64,000 bases of DNA from Nematostella vectensis (Eukaryota > Cnidaria > Anthozoa > Actiniaria > Edwardsiidae), in NCBI RefSeq assembly GCF_932526225.1, contig NC_064043.1:14382085-14446084 (forward strand), given 5' to 3'. The notes under the pieces were generated by a model. The model ran no database searches. It was not told the DNA's origin and saw only the letters and a list, made by a program, of their open reading frames with translations. The translations under genes were made by a program, and so were the position numbers. This document shows, piece after piece, positions 41,301-51,417 of this stretch. The stretch's first letter is position 1. Every line of letters begins with the position of its first letter.

Positions 41301-43929
41301 CATATAACCGCATTCTACCAACCCCCAGTATAACCGCACTCTACCATCCCCCCGTATAACCGCACTCTACCCTCCCCCCATATAACCGCACTCTACCATC
41401 CCCCAGTATAACCGCACTCTACCATCCCCCCGTATAACCGCACTCTACCATCCCCCGTATAACCGCACTCTACCATCCACCCGTATAACCGCACTCTACC
41501 ATCCCCCGTATAACCGCACTCTACCCCCCCCCGTATAACCGCACTCTACCATCCCCCCGTATAACCGCACTCTACCATCCCCCCTTATAACCACACTCTA
41601 CCCTCCCCCGGTATAACCACACTCTACCCTCCCACGTATAACCACACTCTACCCTCCCCCCGTACAACCGCACACTACCATCCCCCAGTATAACCGCACT
41701 CTACCATCCCCCCGTATAACCGCACTCTACCATCCCCCAGTATAACCGCACTCTACCATCCTCCCGTATAACCACACTCTACCCCCTCGTATAACTGCAC
41801 TGTACCCCCCCCCCCCCCCCCGTATAACCACACTCTACCCTCCCCAGGTATAACCACACTCTACCCTCCCACGTATAACCACACTCTACCCTCCCCCCCG
41901 TATAACCACACTCTACCCTCCCCCCAGTATAACCGCACTCTACCCTCCCCCTGTATAAAAACTATCTACCCTCTTCCCGTATAACCGCACTCTACCCTCC
42001 CCCCGTATAACCGCACTCTACCCTCCCTCGTATAACCGCATTCTAACCTCCCCCCGTATAACCGCACTCTACCCTCCCCTCATATAACCGCATTCTACCT
42101 CCCCCCCCCCCCCGAATAACCGCACTCTACCCTAACCCCGTATAATCGCACTCTACCCTCCCTTCGTAAAACCGCACTCTACACTCCCCCCGTATAACCG
42201 TACTCTACCATCCCCCCCCCCCGTATGACGGCACTCTACCCTCCACCTGTATAACCGCAGTCTACCATCCCCTCGTATAAACGCACTCTATCCCCCCCGT
42301 ATAACCACACTCTACCCTCCCCCCGTATAACCGCACTCTACCCTCCCCCCGTATAACCGCATTCTACCCTCTCCCAGTATAACCGCACCCTACCATCCCC
42401 CAGTATAACCGCACTCTACCATCCCCCCGTATAACCACACTCTACCCCCTCGTATAACTGCACTGTATCCCCCCGTATAACCACACTCTACCCTCCCCAG
42501 GTATAACCACACTCTACCCTCCCACGTATAACCACACTCTACCCTCCCCTCGTATAACCGCACTCTCGCTTCCCCCCCCCCCCCGAATAACCGCACTTTA
42601 CCCTCTCTTCGTATAACCGCACTCTACCTTCCCCCCGTATAACCGCACTCTACCCTCCCCCCGTATAACCGCACTCTACACTCCCCCGTATAACCGCACT
42701 CTACCCTCCCCCCGTATAACCGCACTCTACCCCCCCCCCCCCCGTATAACCGTACTCTACCTCCCCCCCGTATAACCGCACTCTACCCTCCCCGTATAAC
42801 CGCACTCTACCCTCCCCCCGTATAACCGCACTCTACTTTCCACCCGTATAACCGCACTCTACCCTCTCCCCCCCGTATAATCACACTCTCCCCCCCAGTA
42901 TAACCGCACTCTACCCTCCTCCCCTCGCATAACCGCACTCTACCTCCCCCCCCCGTATAACCGCACTCTACCTTACCCCCGTATAACCGCACTCTACCCT
43001 CCCTTCGTATAACCGCACTCTACCCTCCCCTTGTATAACCGCACTCTACCCTCCCCCCGTATAACCGCACTCTACCCTCCCCCCGTATAACTGTACTCTA
43101 CCCTCCCCCCGTATAAATGCACTCTACCCTCCCTCCGTATAACCGCACTCTACCCTCCCCCTGTACAACCGCACTCTACACTCCCCCGTATAACCGCACT
43201 CTACCCTCCCCCCGTATAACCGCACTCTACCCTCCCCCCGTATAACCGCACTCTACCCTCCCCCCGTTTAACCGCACTCTACCCTCCCCTCGTATAACAG
43301 CACTCTGCTCTTCCCCCGTATAACCGCACTCTTCCCTCTCCCCGTATAACCGTACTCTACCCCCCCCCCCCCGTATAACCGCACTCTCCCCCCCCGTATA
43401 GCCGCACTCTACCCTCCCCTCGTATAACTGCACTCTACCCTCCCCCCGAATAACCACACTCTACCCTCCCCCGTATAACCGCACTCTTCCCTCCCCCGTA
43501 TAACCGAACTTTTCCCTCACCCCCTGTATAACCGCACTCTACCCTCCCCTCGTATAACTGCACTCTACCCTCCCCCCGAATAACCACACTCTACCCTCCC
43601 CCGTATAACCGCACTCTACCCTCCCCCGTATAACCGAACGTTTCCCTCACCCCCTGTATAACCGCACTCTACCCTCCCCTCGTATAACTGCACTCTACCC
43701 TCCCCCCGAATAACCACACTCTACCCTCCCCCGTATAACCGAACTTTTCCCTCACCCCCTGTATAACCGCACTCTACCCTCCCCCGTATAACTGCACTCT
43801 ACACCCCCCCGTATAACCACACTCTACCCTCCCCCGTATAACCGCACTCTACCCTCCTCCGTATAACCGCACTCTTCCCTCCCCCGTATAACCGCACTCT
43901 TCCCTCTCCCCGTATAACTGCACTCCCCC

Positions 43930-44236
43930 TGGAACTGGCAAAAGCGTTTACGTGATCTTCGCATTTCAGCTACATTAATTACAAAAAAATAATGTCTTTT
44001 AGCTATTATTATTTCCTATGTTATTTGACCCTTCTTGAAAGATTGAATCTTTCTCCCTGATATTTGCAGTGGAGTACTGAACAATGCGATTTGTAGTGAC
44101 AGCTCTCTTATACCGTGACCTTTTAGATATTAGTTGTGCAAGAATGCATCACTGTGTTTAGTTAAGTGGTCTGCATTTTTCTTGAACCGATAGGATCGGA
44201 TCATTCCAGATCGGGAGAGTCGTTGAAACTAATAGG
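43930..44236. promoter_or_regulatory. Upstream region of the alpha-amylase gene
   Basis: 307 bp of unique DNA between the end of the megasatellite and the amylase ATG. It must hold the proximal promoter and 5' UTR unless an upstream non-coding exon exists. I see no decisive core element. Confidence 0.4.
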
Positions 44237-45177
44237 ATGCATACGAGGGCTTTGTGCTGTGTTTTGGTGGTAATTTTCGCCACTTATGTCGCAGCTAAAA
44301 CAGCCGAAGAGTGGAAGAATCGGATTATCTATCAACTTTTAACTGATCGCTTTGCCCAGTCTGGTGAGATGCCTGCTAAGAAATGCACAGATATGCGTGG
44401 ATGGTGTAACGGCACGTTCAAAGGAATAGAGAAACACCTTGATTATATAACGGGTCTTGGAGCAAATGCTATTTGGATCTCACCCATTGTGCTCAACACA
44501 GACCGAGGGTTTCACGGCTACTGGGCGAAGAATATCTACGAGATCGAGCCGCACTTTGGAACCAAGCAAGACCTGAAGTCTCTAGTCAAAGCTTGTCATG
44601 ATAGAGGGGTGTGGGTTATGGTCGATGTGGTAGCAAACCACATGGGATATCCCCCGGGAGTCGATTGGAGGACCCCCTGGAATTCCTCCTTACTTGACAA
44701 CTTCTACGAGTACTTTTATCCGTTCAACAAGTCAGAATATTACCATGCTAATCACAAATATATTAAATGGCCAGAGGAGTGTCATAATCTCACTAAGATT
44801 CAAAAGTACTGGCTGGCTAATCTCGCGGACTTGGATCAAAGCCATCCTTTTGTTGAGAAGACCCTTCTTGATTGGATCAAGTGGCTGATAACGGAGTATG
44901 ATTTCGATGGCTGCCGGGTGGACACTGTTATTCAAGTACCAAAGCCCTTCTGGACCAAGTTTCAGTCAGCAGGAGGAGTTTTTATGCTTGGGGAAGCAAA
45001 CAACGGCCCACCACCATGTGGAACTATTAATTTCACTGCACCATTCCAGGGACCTCTTGATTCGGTTCTGGACTTTCCGATGTTTTGGACATTGAGATAT
45101 ATTTTCCAGGAAAAAACACAGAATTTTACCTCTCTTAGTAAGGCGCTAAAAGAATCTTCAAAAGCTTTCAAAGACAG
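44237..45177 (+). CDS. Alpha-amylase exon 1
   Basis: 313 codons plus two bases, containing the signal peptide and catalytic regions I to III. The donor is GACAG|GTGGGT. Reading on into the intron gives only five more residues before a stop at 45194-45196, which supports splicing here. Confidence 0.9.
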
Positions 45178-45976
45178 GTGGGTAAAAGTAGACTAACTTC
45201 TGTTGACGACCATACCAAGAAATCATATTAAGGAGGAGTAGGTCTTTGTTTCTTACAACTTAGTAGATGGAGTATGTAGCTATTCACTCAGAGAACAGAC
45301 GTTGCTAGATAAAAAATCTATCTTGAATATTGTAAACCACTAACAGTTTCACTGGATGAGTTTCAATAAATATCATCTTTTTCTTAGGTCCATTCTTGGT
45401 GGGTTTGTTGACAACCATGATCATGAGAGATTTCTACACAAGAACCCCAGCCAAACAAGTCTTCGCAATAACCTTGTATTTGTCCTGATGTCTCGATGGA
45501 TTCCCCTTATCTACTACGGCACAGAGCAGGGATTCAATGGAGGAGGTGACCCAAACAATAGGGAGTCCCTCTGGCCCTTCATGGACAGAAAAAACTCACT
45601 CTATGTTTTCATCAAAGATCTAATAGCTTTTCGCAGTTCTTTGGGACAGCCATGGATCTCAAGCCCACAAATTGAGCAACATGTTGAGCCGGAAGTCTAT
45701 GCATTCTCTAGGAGAAAAGTCCTTGTCATTGTGACCACTAGAGTGACAACGGCAAGCACAACCCTGCAGTCTCACCCCTTTAATGAGGGAGAAAAAGTTG
45801 TCAATATCCTAAACATGACACAAACTTTCCTTGTTGATGCTAAAGGAAGGCTTGAAGCTAAAATGGTCTCTGGAGAGCCACTTGTGTTGACTCTAAATGT
45901 CACGAGTTACAGCAGATTTTTTTGTCCATCCATAATTTTGATAGTCACTTGTTGGATGGTCTTACACATGATGTGA
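44237..45976 (+). CDS. Fungal-type GH13 alpha-amylase, secreted or membrane-anchored (2 exons)
   Basis: Exons 44237..45177 and 45388..45976 join in phase 2 at CAG|GTGGGT...TTAG|GTCC, giving 1,530 nt and 509 aa, typical for the family. A signal peptide (about 1-20) precedes the (beta/alpha)8 barrel, which opens with IIYQLLTDRFA as in fungal (Taka-like) amylases. Region I is DVVANH (130-135), region II GCRVDT with the nucleophile at Asp229, region III LGEANN with the acid/base at Glu253, and region IV FVDNHD with Asp325; the catalytic triad is intact. After the nucleophile, the usual Lys-His pair is Ile-Gln (232-233). The last 19 residues are hydrophobic (FFCPSIILIVTCWMVLHMM), like a GPI signal or tail anchor. 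It should hydrolyse alpha-1,4-glucans. The resemblance to fungal rather than classical animal amylase may reflect ancient retention or transfer. Confidence 0.9.
45388..45976 (+). CDS. Alpha-amylase exon 2
   Basis: The acceptor is TTTTTCTTAG|GTCC. The exon carries FVDNHDHERF (region IV), IYYGTEQGFNGG, a C-terminal beta domain and the hydrophobic C-terminus. The in-frame ATG at 45356 lies in the intron. Confidence 0.9.
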
Positions 45977-47131
45977 AGACAAAACTACACCTAATTAAAA
46001 AAAATGTCAGCACAAACAGCAGTTCCAGCATTAAAGGTGCCAATGGCTAGTAACTATTTCCAAACACAAAGGTTATAAATAAACTTAAGCGATGGCCTTA
46101 AATGGACTATTGATATATTCTCCTGCATTTGGTTAAAAATGGTCAATCAACCACTCTTTTGTTTTGTTTATCATTGAAAATACGATTCATTTGCAAGAAA
46201 ACTTTAAAAATAACAATCTACAAATGAAGTCTGATACCCTTTTTTGTTGATATTTAAATAAAAATATCTTGGTTGCTTGCTTGAATAAGCCGATGCAAAT
46301 GGATTCTTTGAGTCAATCAACATTGAGCGGGAGCATAAAATAGTACCTTTTGGACTTAAAACTTAAATTTGCCAATCCTTATTTGCTGTATGTGATGACA
46401 TTTTTTTTAAACATGTGCATCTGTTTTTAAAACGAATAAAAGCTATCAATCTGACAACGAGAACATGCACAAATTGGCTGTGAGTTCTTAAACTTACATC
46501 TTGAGACTTCACACAACCAAGCAGAAAGTTCATGGGTTTATAAGAGTGAGCCTCATTAATGAAGTTTCTTGAGTTTAACTAAGGTTATTATTCTAGTGTA
46601 AACATTTTTAAAACCCTACTTTTAGCATGTACCACTTAGAAAAGAGAAATCATACTGTTCAAACCTGTAAATACTCAATTACAATAACAGTATCTTTGAC
46701 AAGAAAGACACCTGGCACCACACATTGCTACTTAGTAAAACAAGATATTAACAAAAGGTTTAAAAAGCTTTCAGTATGGTCAGTAGCCATTTTTCCCATT
46801 AAATAGACATAATTTAACACAATTTTATGTTCTGAATTGTTATACTAAAAATAAATGTAATTAAACGAAAGCTAGTCCCATGTGTAGGCACTAATTGATA
46901 TGTTTGTACTTAAAATGCAATAAAACAAACTTTCAGTTCAATGTCATTACTTTCTTTTTACAATAATAACAACAATGTTGCCAAATCTGCCAGAAGTCTT
47001 GGTACCATGAAACGTTATGTTGTTGTTACTCATATTTAATGGATTATAAAGAGACAAACATCTCCGTTAAAAAGCCATTGACTGAGCTTGGTGGGGATAT
47101 AAACGTCTGCAGCAGCTTCTGCTGGTTAAAT
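45977..47131. other. 3' intergenic region between convergent amylase and TXNDC9
   Basis: AT-rich DNA, with no coding frame of interest on either strand. It holds the 3' UTRs of two genes transcribed toward each other. Confidence 0.55.
46078..46083 (+). terminator. Candidate polyadenylation signal of the alpha-amylase gene
   Basis: AATAAA about 100 bp downstream of the stop codon. A second AATAAA occurs near 46435. Motif and position only. Confidence 0.45.
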
Positions 47132-47785
47132 TCAGTAATCATCATCGTCATCATCATCATCGCTGTCTTGTTGACGTCCTCTTATGGACTTCTTTAGTAT
47201 AGTAGCACCTGATGCTTTGGGCTTATCAGGTGGCTGGCTGAGATCACCACCATAATTAATAGCTTGAGAATGGGCAATCCGCCATTCCAACATCTCGGTA
47301 GAAAAGTCATCGTGTCCGCCCAATTCATCAAATCCAACAATACGATCAACAAACTTGCCATCTTTAACAAGTAATATTGCCGGCAGCATCTTAATACTCA
47401 ACCTTTCACATAGAAACTTGCATTTACTCACGTCAATTTTCACGAATTTCGTCTCCATATGCTTCGGAGCGAGTAATGCTAGATGCTTATCCACGATTTT
47501 GCAACGCAATGTTTCGTCCCTGTAAAAGTGAACGACAAGTCTAGGGCTGTCTTTCGTCATCGGGAAAAAATCAGGCTCGCTTGGAATTTCGCTGTATGTT
47601 CCGTGTCCTTTGTGGACCCATTCTTGTTTCTGTTGCTGCATTTTTTTCATCTGCTGCATGCGTTTTTCTCGCAATTCTTCAAGCTCGTCCCCCGTCATTT
47701 TTTCCAAACGGTTAAGTTCGGCATCAACTTGTTCTTCGACCATTTGTGTCGCCTGTAAAACGGTTCTTCCGATGGCGTCCTCCAT
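47132..47785 (-). CDS. TXNDC9: Thioredoxin domain-containing protein 9 (phosducin-like family)
   Basis: Single exon, 217 aa, against about 226 in vertebrates. An N-terminal helical segment (1-60; LNRLEKMTGDELEELREKRM) leads into a thioredoxin fold (about 75-180) with VVHFYRDETLRCKIVD, VKIDVSKCKFL and the cis-proline segment MLPAILLVKDG (Pro135). The catalytic CxxC is absent (only Cys95 remains), as in the family. The C-terminus is a run of aspartates. Family members bind the chaperonin CCT/TRiC and modulate actin and tubulin folding. The gene is divergent from TRMT10A across 424 bp. An intronless copy could reflect retroposition, but the frame is intact and has no poly-A scar. Confidence 0.93.
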   Translation of the reverse strand: MEDAIGRTVLQATQMVEEQVDAELNRLEKMTGDELEELREKRMQQMKKMQQQKQEWVHKGHGTYSEIPSEPDFFPMTKDSPRLVVHFYRDETLRCKIVDKHLALLAPKHMETKFVKIDVSKCKFLCERLSIKMLPAILLVKDGKFVDRIVGFDELGGHDDFSTEMLEWRIAHSQAINYGGDLSQPPDKPKASGATILKKSIRGRQQDSDDDDDDDDY

Positions 47786-48209
47786 AATGATAAATAAAAC
47801 TCTTCTTTGTCGTTAACTTTAAAGTTACTTCTCTTTGTAGGCTTCCTCCAAGGTTTTTGAACGGGCTCTTTTACACTGTATGATTCCTTTAGAAATGGCG
47901 GGTGAGTTTGAAAGACAGTTGTTACCAGGCGACCTTCGCATAAATATTCATGAGGGAGACTAAGCCCTAGGGAATAGCCCTATCTCGCATGGCATTATGG
48001 GGGCACAGGGATACCGTGTTCCGAGTTGATTCAAAATGGCAGACACGTAAATTTATGTTCAAATCTATCTAACAATTTTTCCTAGCCATGATCGCTGAAT
48101 TGATAATATGATTCATTTTTTCAAAGTCTAGTGTACTCAAAATTGCGGTGTTTGAACCAAATTTGTTTTGTTTGCAAGTTTGTAGTGTGAAGAAGAGTGA
48201 AAGTTTAAG
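47786..48209. promoter_or_regulatory. Probable bidirectional promoter of TXNDC9 and TRMT10A
   Basis: A 424-bp gap separates the two start codons, which point away from each other. The middle (about 47940-48040) is less AT-rich and contains AAAATGGC (YY1-like) and a GGCATTATGGGGG block, but no TATA box is obvious. Head-to-head housekeeping pairs commonly share such promoters. This is an inference from geometry. Confidence 0.5.
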
Positions 48210-48672
48210 ATGTCTGCTGAAGAATTCATACAATCACATGTGCCAGACAGTGGAAATGAAAGCGGAAACAAAGACCAACCTAATCCAACTAAGGAAATTA
48301 CAAAAGACTTTAAAGAAACGAAGAAAGAGGAAGACAAAAATGTGGTTCCAACTAAAGGATTTGCTGATCTTGCTTCTCTATCCAAGAACCAACGAAAGAA
48401 ACTCTTGAAACGTCAAAAATATTTAGAAGAAAAAAAAGATAGAAAGCTGAAGAAGAAGGAAAAACAAAAAGAAAAGAAACTAAAGAGACAACTTGAAGGT
48501 GGAGACACAGATCCTCAAGGACCAATAAAGAAGTTCAAAAGCATGGACAGCGAGGACGCATTACCCATAAGGATAGTTATTGATCTAAACTTTGACGATC
48601 TAATGTCTGATCGAGATATGCTGAAACTGATGAAACAAGTACAGAGATGCTATGCTGTAAACAGGCGTGCAG
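48210..48672 (+). CDS. TRMT10A: TRMT10A-like exon 1
   Basis: 154 codons plus one base: acidic start, Lys-rich helix and the first strand of the SPOUT domain. An in-frame TAG follows the donor directly, which shows that splicing is required. Confidence 0.92.
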
Positions 48673-49861
48673 GTTAGGGGGGAATTCTCAATTTACTGGT
48701 TTTAGGGGAAAGCCCGGGCAATTTTCTCACATCAAAGACAATACTCCCCCCTTGAAAGTGTCTAAATATGTTTAAGATTGTTTAAGAATTGAATCATGCC
48801 ATGCAAATTGTATGTTTAGTTTAATATCCATTTAAAATTTACAAGCATTTTCTTGTGAAGTTCCATAATATTATTTCCATTGTAGATCAAAATCAAAATT
48901 TACTAGTTACTAGATGTTTTTGTGACATGACCAAGCACTTTTGTTGCTTGGACACATCTTTGGGTGTGCCGCCGGCAAAGCCAGCTAGGCCTCCAGGCAT
49001 GATCCCTAGGGCCTAATGCCATTCATGAAAAAAAATCTGAATCTCTAAAATGTTTTTAAGAGTACCTGAGCATGGGTTATTATCATGGGGTATTGGAACC
49101 TTTGGATACTAGCTTCAAGAGCTGATTAAATTGCAGAACCTTATAAATCACATGATGAAGGAACCCATTTATACTTTTTTGAACTCTTTTTTGATTTCCT
49201 GCTTCTCTTCACAGATCATCCTGTCCAGATGTACCTCACAAGTTTTGAAGGAAAATCGAGATCACGGCTGGATCACATTGGCTGTCATTATGATCGCTGG
49301 GATGTCAACATCAAATCAGAACATCTGACTAAAGTTTTCCCAAAGGAAGATATAATTTACCTGACATCGGACTCACCCAATATGCTTACTGAACTTGACA
49401 TGTCCAAAGTGTATGTGATAGGGGGTCTTGTTGACCATAATCATCACAAGGGATATTGCTATGATCAAGCAGTTAAGCAAGGGTTCCAACACGCCCAGTT
49501 ACCAATTGGGGAATTCATCAAGATTGCGACTAGAAAGGTGTTGACCGTAAACCATGTTTTTGAAATTCTTGTACGTTATTGTGAAAGCAAAGATTGGAAG
49601 GAAGCATTCTTTCATGTGATGCCGCAGAGAAAAATAGTTCCCAAGGTCAGGAGGCGGGGCAAAAGGGCTGAGAGAGATGGTGCTGCCAACAGCACTGATG
49701 GTGATAAAAATGATGACAATTGTGATGATGTAACAAAAGATGACAATGGCGGTGATGTAACGAATGATGACGATGATTTCACAAATGATGACAATGGCGA
49801 TGATTTCACAAATGATGACAATGATGATTATTCAGATGATGGCAATGGCGATGATGGCTAA
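48210..49861 (+). CDS. TRMT10A: tRNA (guanine-9-N1)-methyltransferase, TRMT10A-like (2 exons)
   Basis: Exons 48210..48672 and 49215..49861 join in phase 1 (GCAG|GTTAGG ... TTCACAG|ATCATC), 1,110 nt and 369 aa (human about 339). A highly basic Lys-rich helix (about 50-95, LSKNQRKKLLKRQKYLEEKK) precedes the SPOUT-fold domain that begins IRIVIDLNFDDLM near 114 and continues with MYLTSFEG, IIYLTSDSPN and VIGGLVDHNHHKG; Asp228 in GGLVDH matches the conserved family aspartate. It methylates N1 of guanine 9 in tRNAs using SAM, acting as a monomer. The family's C-terminal tail is basic, then here a long Asp/Asn-rich repeat (about 315-369) that looks lineage-specific. Confidence 0.93.
49215..49861 (+). 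CDS. TRMT10A: TRMT10A-like exon 2
   Basis: It encodes the rest of the SPOUT methyltransferase, then a basic segment (KVRRRGKRAER) and an acidic tail. The ATG at 49229 is internal. Confidence 0.92.
49700..49858 (+). repeat. Coding tandem repeat in the TRMT10A acidic tail
   Basis: Imperfect copies of GATGACAATGGCGATGAT with TTCACAAATGAT linkers give a DDNGDDFTN-type protein repeat. The tail grew by in-frame tandem duplication. The reverse strand is also open (Ser/Phe-rich), an artefact. Confidence 0.8.
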
Positions 49862-50508
<647 letters not shown>

Positions 50509-51417
50509 TTAACCCATTGAATCCTGGTTATTTTTGAGATGAATTAAAAAAAAAAAACCGAACGAAAACAGATACCTCCCCCTATTTTGAAGTTTTTACA
50601 GCCCATTGCTTTGTGGTTCCATCTCTAATCCCTCGTTGCTGTGCTAATGCTAGCACAAGTTGATGGTTGCTTGTATTTTTCATAAAAAAATACAGCTATT
50701 AGTATATTGGGAGAGTGCCCTAGGACATCATTAAGTCTGTTGGGGGCATTATTGCTTATGGATATTTGCAAGCAAACGTGGATTCATGGGTATTTTTTCT
50801 TGTTTAGCTTTGCCTGGATGAGAAAATGATTTTCTTATAAATCACCACAGCTGTCCTAAATGCTGTCTTTCCTGAAACCAAATTGATTCCAAAATTGTTT
50901 CCACTGCTATTCTGGGTCTGTATGACCTGGAATTGATTTGTTTGGCTTTGGGGTGAAAAGCCTGGCAGTAGGGAGACGCACGTTGATTAGCCCTCCCCTC
51001 CTCATTTTTCCTTCAGTAGTGGATATTGCGTTTTGAGGCTATGGAAATGGAGAATCAGAATAAATTTACATATTTTTGTCTAACATTCACACCAAAACCA
51101 TGTTTAGTTAAAAAAGGTTTTTCTTTTCCTGACAACTTGCCAAGTTTCTCATTGTGTCAAATCCTTACTAGCTCAATGATCACTTAGTAACATGTACAGC
51201 ACAGTCTATTCAGTTTTGTTCTTGGTTCTGTCCACTCTTGGGAGATTGAGATTTAAACCAGTTTAATAAAACCACCTTTGAACTGGTTTAAGTGCTGGTG
51301 TGAATACGGTATTAGACTGATGTCTGAGTATCTTCATCTTGTTGTGTCTATTTTGCATCTATGAATTGTTTTAGTTGTGGGTACCTCTCAAGGCCGGTTG
51401 AGGTGTAACTGGGTTAA
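50509..51417 (+). mobile_element. piggyBac-like non-autonomous element (MITE), copy 2
   Basis: About 0.9 kb bounded by TTAA on both sides (50509-50512 and 51414-51417), starting TTAACCCATTGA and ending TAACTGGGTTAA. It matches copy 1 (5010-6015) in reverse orientation over most of its length, for example the shared AAGTTGATGGTTGCTTGTAT and CTTTGCCTGGATGAGAAAAT segments. The intact TTAA duplication and CCC/GGG ends fit piggyBac-type integration. It has no coding capacity. Confidence 0.82.

Larger units (their letters stand above)
10321..43929. repeat. Megasatellite, about 33.6 kb of 26-bp units
   Basis: An uninterrupted head-to-tail array, one orientation throughout. The unit is GTATAACCGCACTCTACCCT followed by a C-rich tail of about 4-20 bases, so the period is about 25-28. 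Dividing length by about 26.5 gives roughly 1,250-1,300 units. Variant families recur: ACCACA or ACTGCA for ACCGCA, GAATAACC for GTATAACC, GTATAAAAACAATCTACC, CCATCCCCC and CACTCCCCC tails. Blocks of variants are themselves duplicated at several scales. The minus strand is G-rich with two G-runs per unit. No gene, spacer or transposon interrupts it. Minus-strand open frames (repeats of VECGYTGG / RVRLYGG) have no start or splice logic and are products of the repeat. Confidence 0.97.

Noticed and set aside
10436-43457. Many minus-strand open frames of 60-90 codons with VECGYTGG / RVRLYGG repeats
   Set aside because: They follow from the 26-bp unit read in different frames, are broken wherever a C-run changes length, and show no start context, splice sites or conserved domain. 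A repeat-protein gene is not supported.
10321-43929. CRISPR array
   Set aside because: There are no unique spacers. The variable part is a C-run a few bases long, and the context is an animal genome.
10321-43929. Telomeric or rDNA array
   Set aside because: The unit is not TTAGGG-like and has no rRNA similarity; both flanks are protein-coding genes.
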